Shown here: in pieces, positions 16,201 through 16,629 of the stretch
Layout of the letters: every line of letters starts with the position of its first letter
Position numbering within the stretch: position 1 is the first letter of the stretch
Source of the DNA: Dysgonamonadaceae bacterium
Lineage (GTDB): Bacteria > Bacteroidota > Bacteroidia > Bacteroidales > Azobacteroidaceae
Assembly (NCBI GenBank): GCA_031260235.1
Contig: JAIRKG010000017.1
Coordinates: 1 to 16,629 of the forward strand
Length of the DNA: 16,629 nt
Direction: 5' to 3'
Position numbers and translations under genes: made by a program
Notes under the pieces: model-generated
Told to the model about the DNA's origin: nothing
Databases searched by the model: none
The model's input: only the letters and a program-made list of their open reading frames with translations

Positions 16201-16204
16201 ATTT

Positions 16205-16629
16205 ATGGACATCAGCAATCATCCCTGTTTTAATGCGGAAGTGCGGCACACTTCGGGAAGGATACACCTGGCGGTAGCGCCGAGATGCAATGTACAGTGC
16301 AACTTTTGTAACCGTAAATTCGATTGTGCCAACGAAAGCCGTCCGGGTGTAACTACTTCGGTGATGAACCCCATTCAGGCGATTGAATACCTGTCGGACA
16401 TGGTTAAGCGGATCAACAACCTGTCGGTAGTAGGAATCGCAGGCCCCGGCGACCCTTTTGCCAATCCCGAAGAGACGATTGAAACGCTGGAACGGGTATG
16501 CGCCGCTTTTCCCGACAAATTGCTGTGTGTTTCTTCCAACGGACTGGCTTTGGCCGAATATGTGCCGAGCCTGACAAAAATAAACGTTTCGCACGTTACC
16601 GTTACCGTCAATGCCGTTGACCCGAAAGT
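16205..16629 (+). CDS. NifB-like radical SAM protein, 3'-truncated by the window edge
   Basis: NifB builds the 8Fe-9S-C precursor (NifB-co) of nitrogenase cofactors; MarB is the related protein encoded with methylthio-alkane reductase. Starting at the ATG at 16205, 141 codons are visible and the frame runs off the end. The N-terminal HPCF (6-9) is the NifB hallmark. The radical SAM motif CX3CX2C is C28, C32 and C35, followed by C41 in NRKFDCANESRPGVT. SVVGIAGPGDPFANP (74-88), SSNGL (110-114) and VSHVTVTVNAVDP (128-140) are also NifB signatures. It lies 16 bp after the nifH-like stop, so the two are cotranscribed. Whether a NifX-like domain follows cannot be seen. The presence of a cofactor maturase implies a complex iron-sulfur cofactor, which argues against simpler relatives such as BchL or CfbC systems. 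Confidence 0.9.
   Translation, partial: MDISNHPCFNAEVRHTSGRIHLAVAPRCNVQCNFCNRKFDCANESRPGVTTSVMNPIQAIEYLSDMVKRINNLSVVGIAGPGDPFANPEETIETLERVCAAFPDKLLCVSSNGLALAEYVPSLTKINVSHVTVTVNAVDPK

Noticed and set aside
16199..16594. 131-codon minus-strand frame at the right edge
   Set aside because: It is antisense to the nifB-like gene, which carries clear HPCF and CX3CX2C signatures.

Overview
The window looks like chromosomal DNA from an anaerobic member of the Bacteroidetes, most likely Bacteroidales. The evidence is the rimP-nusA-infB-cvpA order, a single-chain DAHP synthase-chorismate mutase inside a pheA/aminotransferase/tyrA cluster, an oxygen-sensitive NfnAB-type flavoprotein pair, AT-rich upstream regions without clear Shine-Dalgarno sites, and several promoters matching the Bacteroidetes pattern TTTG-N(18-21)-TAnnTTTG. 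I see no rRNA, tRNA, CRISPR array, transposase or phage genes.

Layout. (1) 1-2136, plus strand: the C-terminal two thirds of mfd (transcription-repair coupling factor), cut by the window edge; its 3' end overlaps cvpA by 53 bp. (2) 7070-2084, minus strand: rimP, nusA, infB and cvpA, tightly packed behind a promoter at 7122-7152 and a terminator-like leader hairpin. (3) 7306-9581, plus strand: nfnA and nfnB, encoding an electron-bifurcating NADH-dependent ferredoxin:NADP+ oxidoreductase (or sulfide dehydrogenase / glutamate synthase-like) complex. (4) 13711-9592, minus strand: a Phe/Tyr operon of pheA, a class I aminotransferase, DAHP synthase-chorismate mutase and tyrA. It is preceded by an apparent ribosome-mediated attenuator: an 18-residue leader peptide with 4 Phe and 5 Tyr codons, an antiterminator pairing and an intrinsic terminator. 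(5) 13962 to the end, plus strand: a MetY-type O-acetylhomoserine sulfhydrylase, a divergent NifH-like iron protein and the start of a NifB-like radical SAM protein.

The two most interesting regions are the Phe/Tyr attenuator, which can be read base by base, and the metY-nifH-like-nifB-like cluster. MetY beside NifH-like and NifB-like genes suggests a methylthio-alkane reductase (Mar-type) nitrogenase-like system, in which methanethiol released from small thioethers would be captured as methionine. The catalytic D and K subunits, if present, lie beyond the window, so this is inference. NfnAB could help set the ferredoxin pool for such a reductase, but nothing in the sequence links them directly.

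Other structures of note are a perfect 12-bp hairpin inside the 3' end of the nifH-like gene, a REP-like palindrome between pheA and metY, and degenerate heptamer repeats at several gene junctions.
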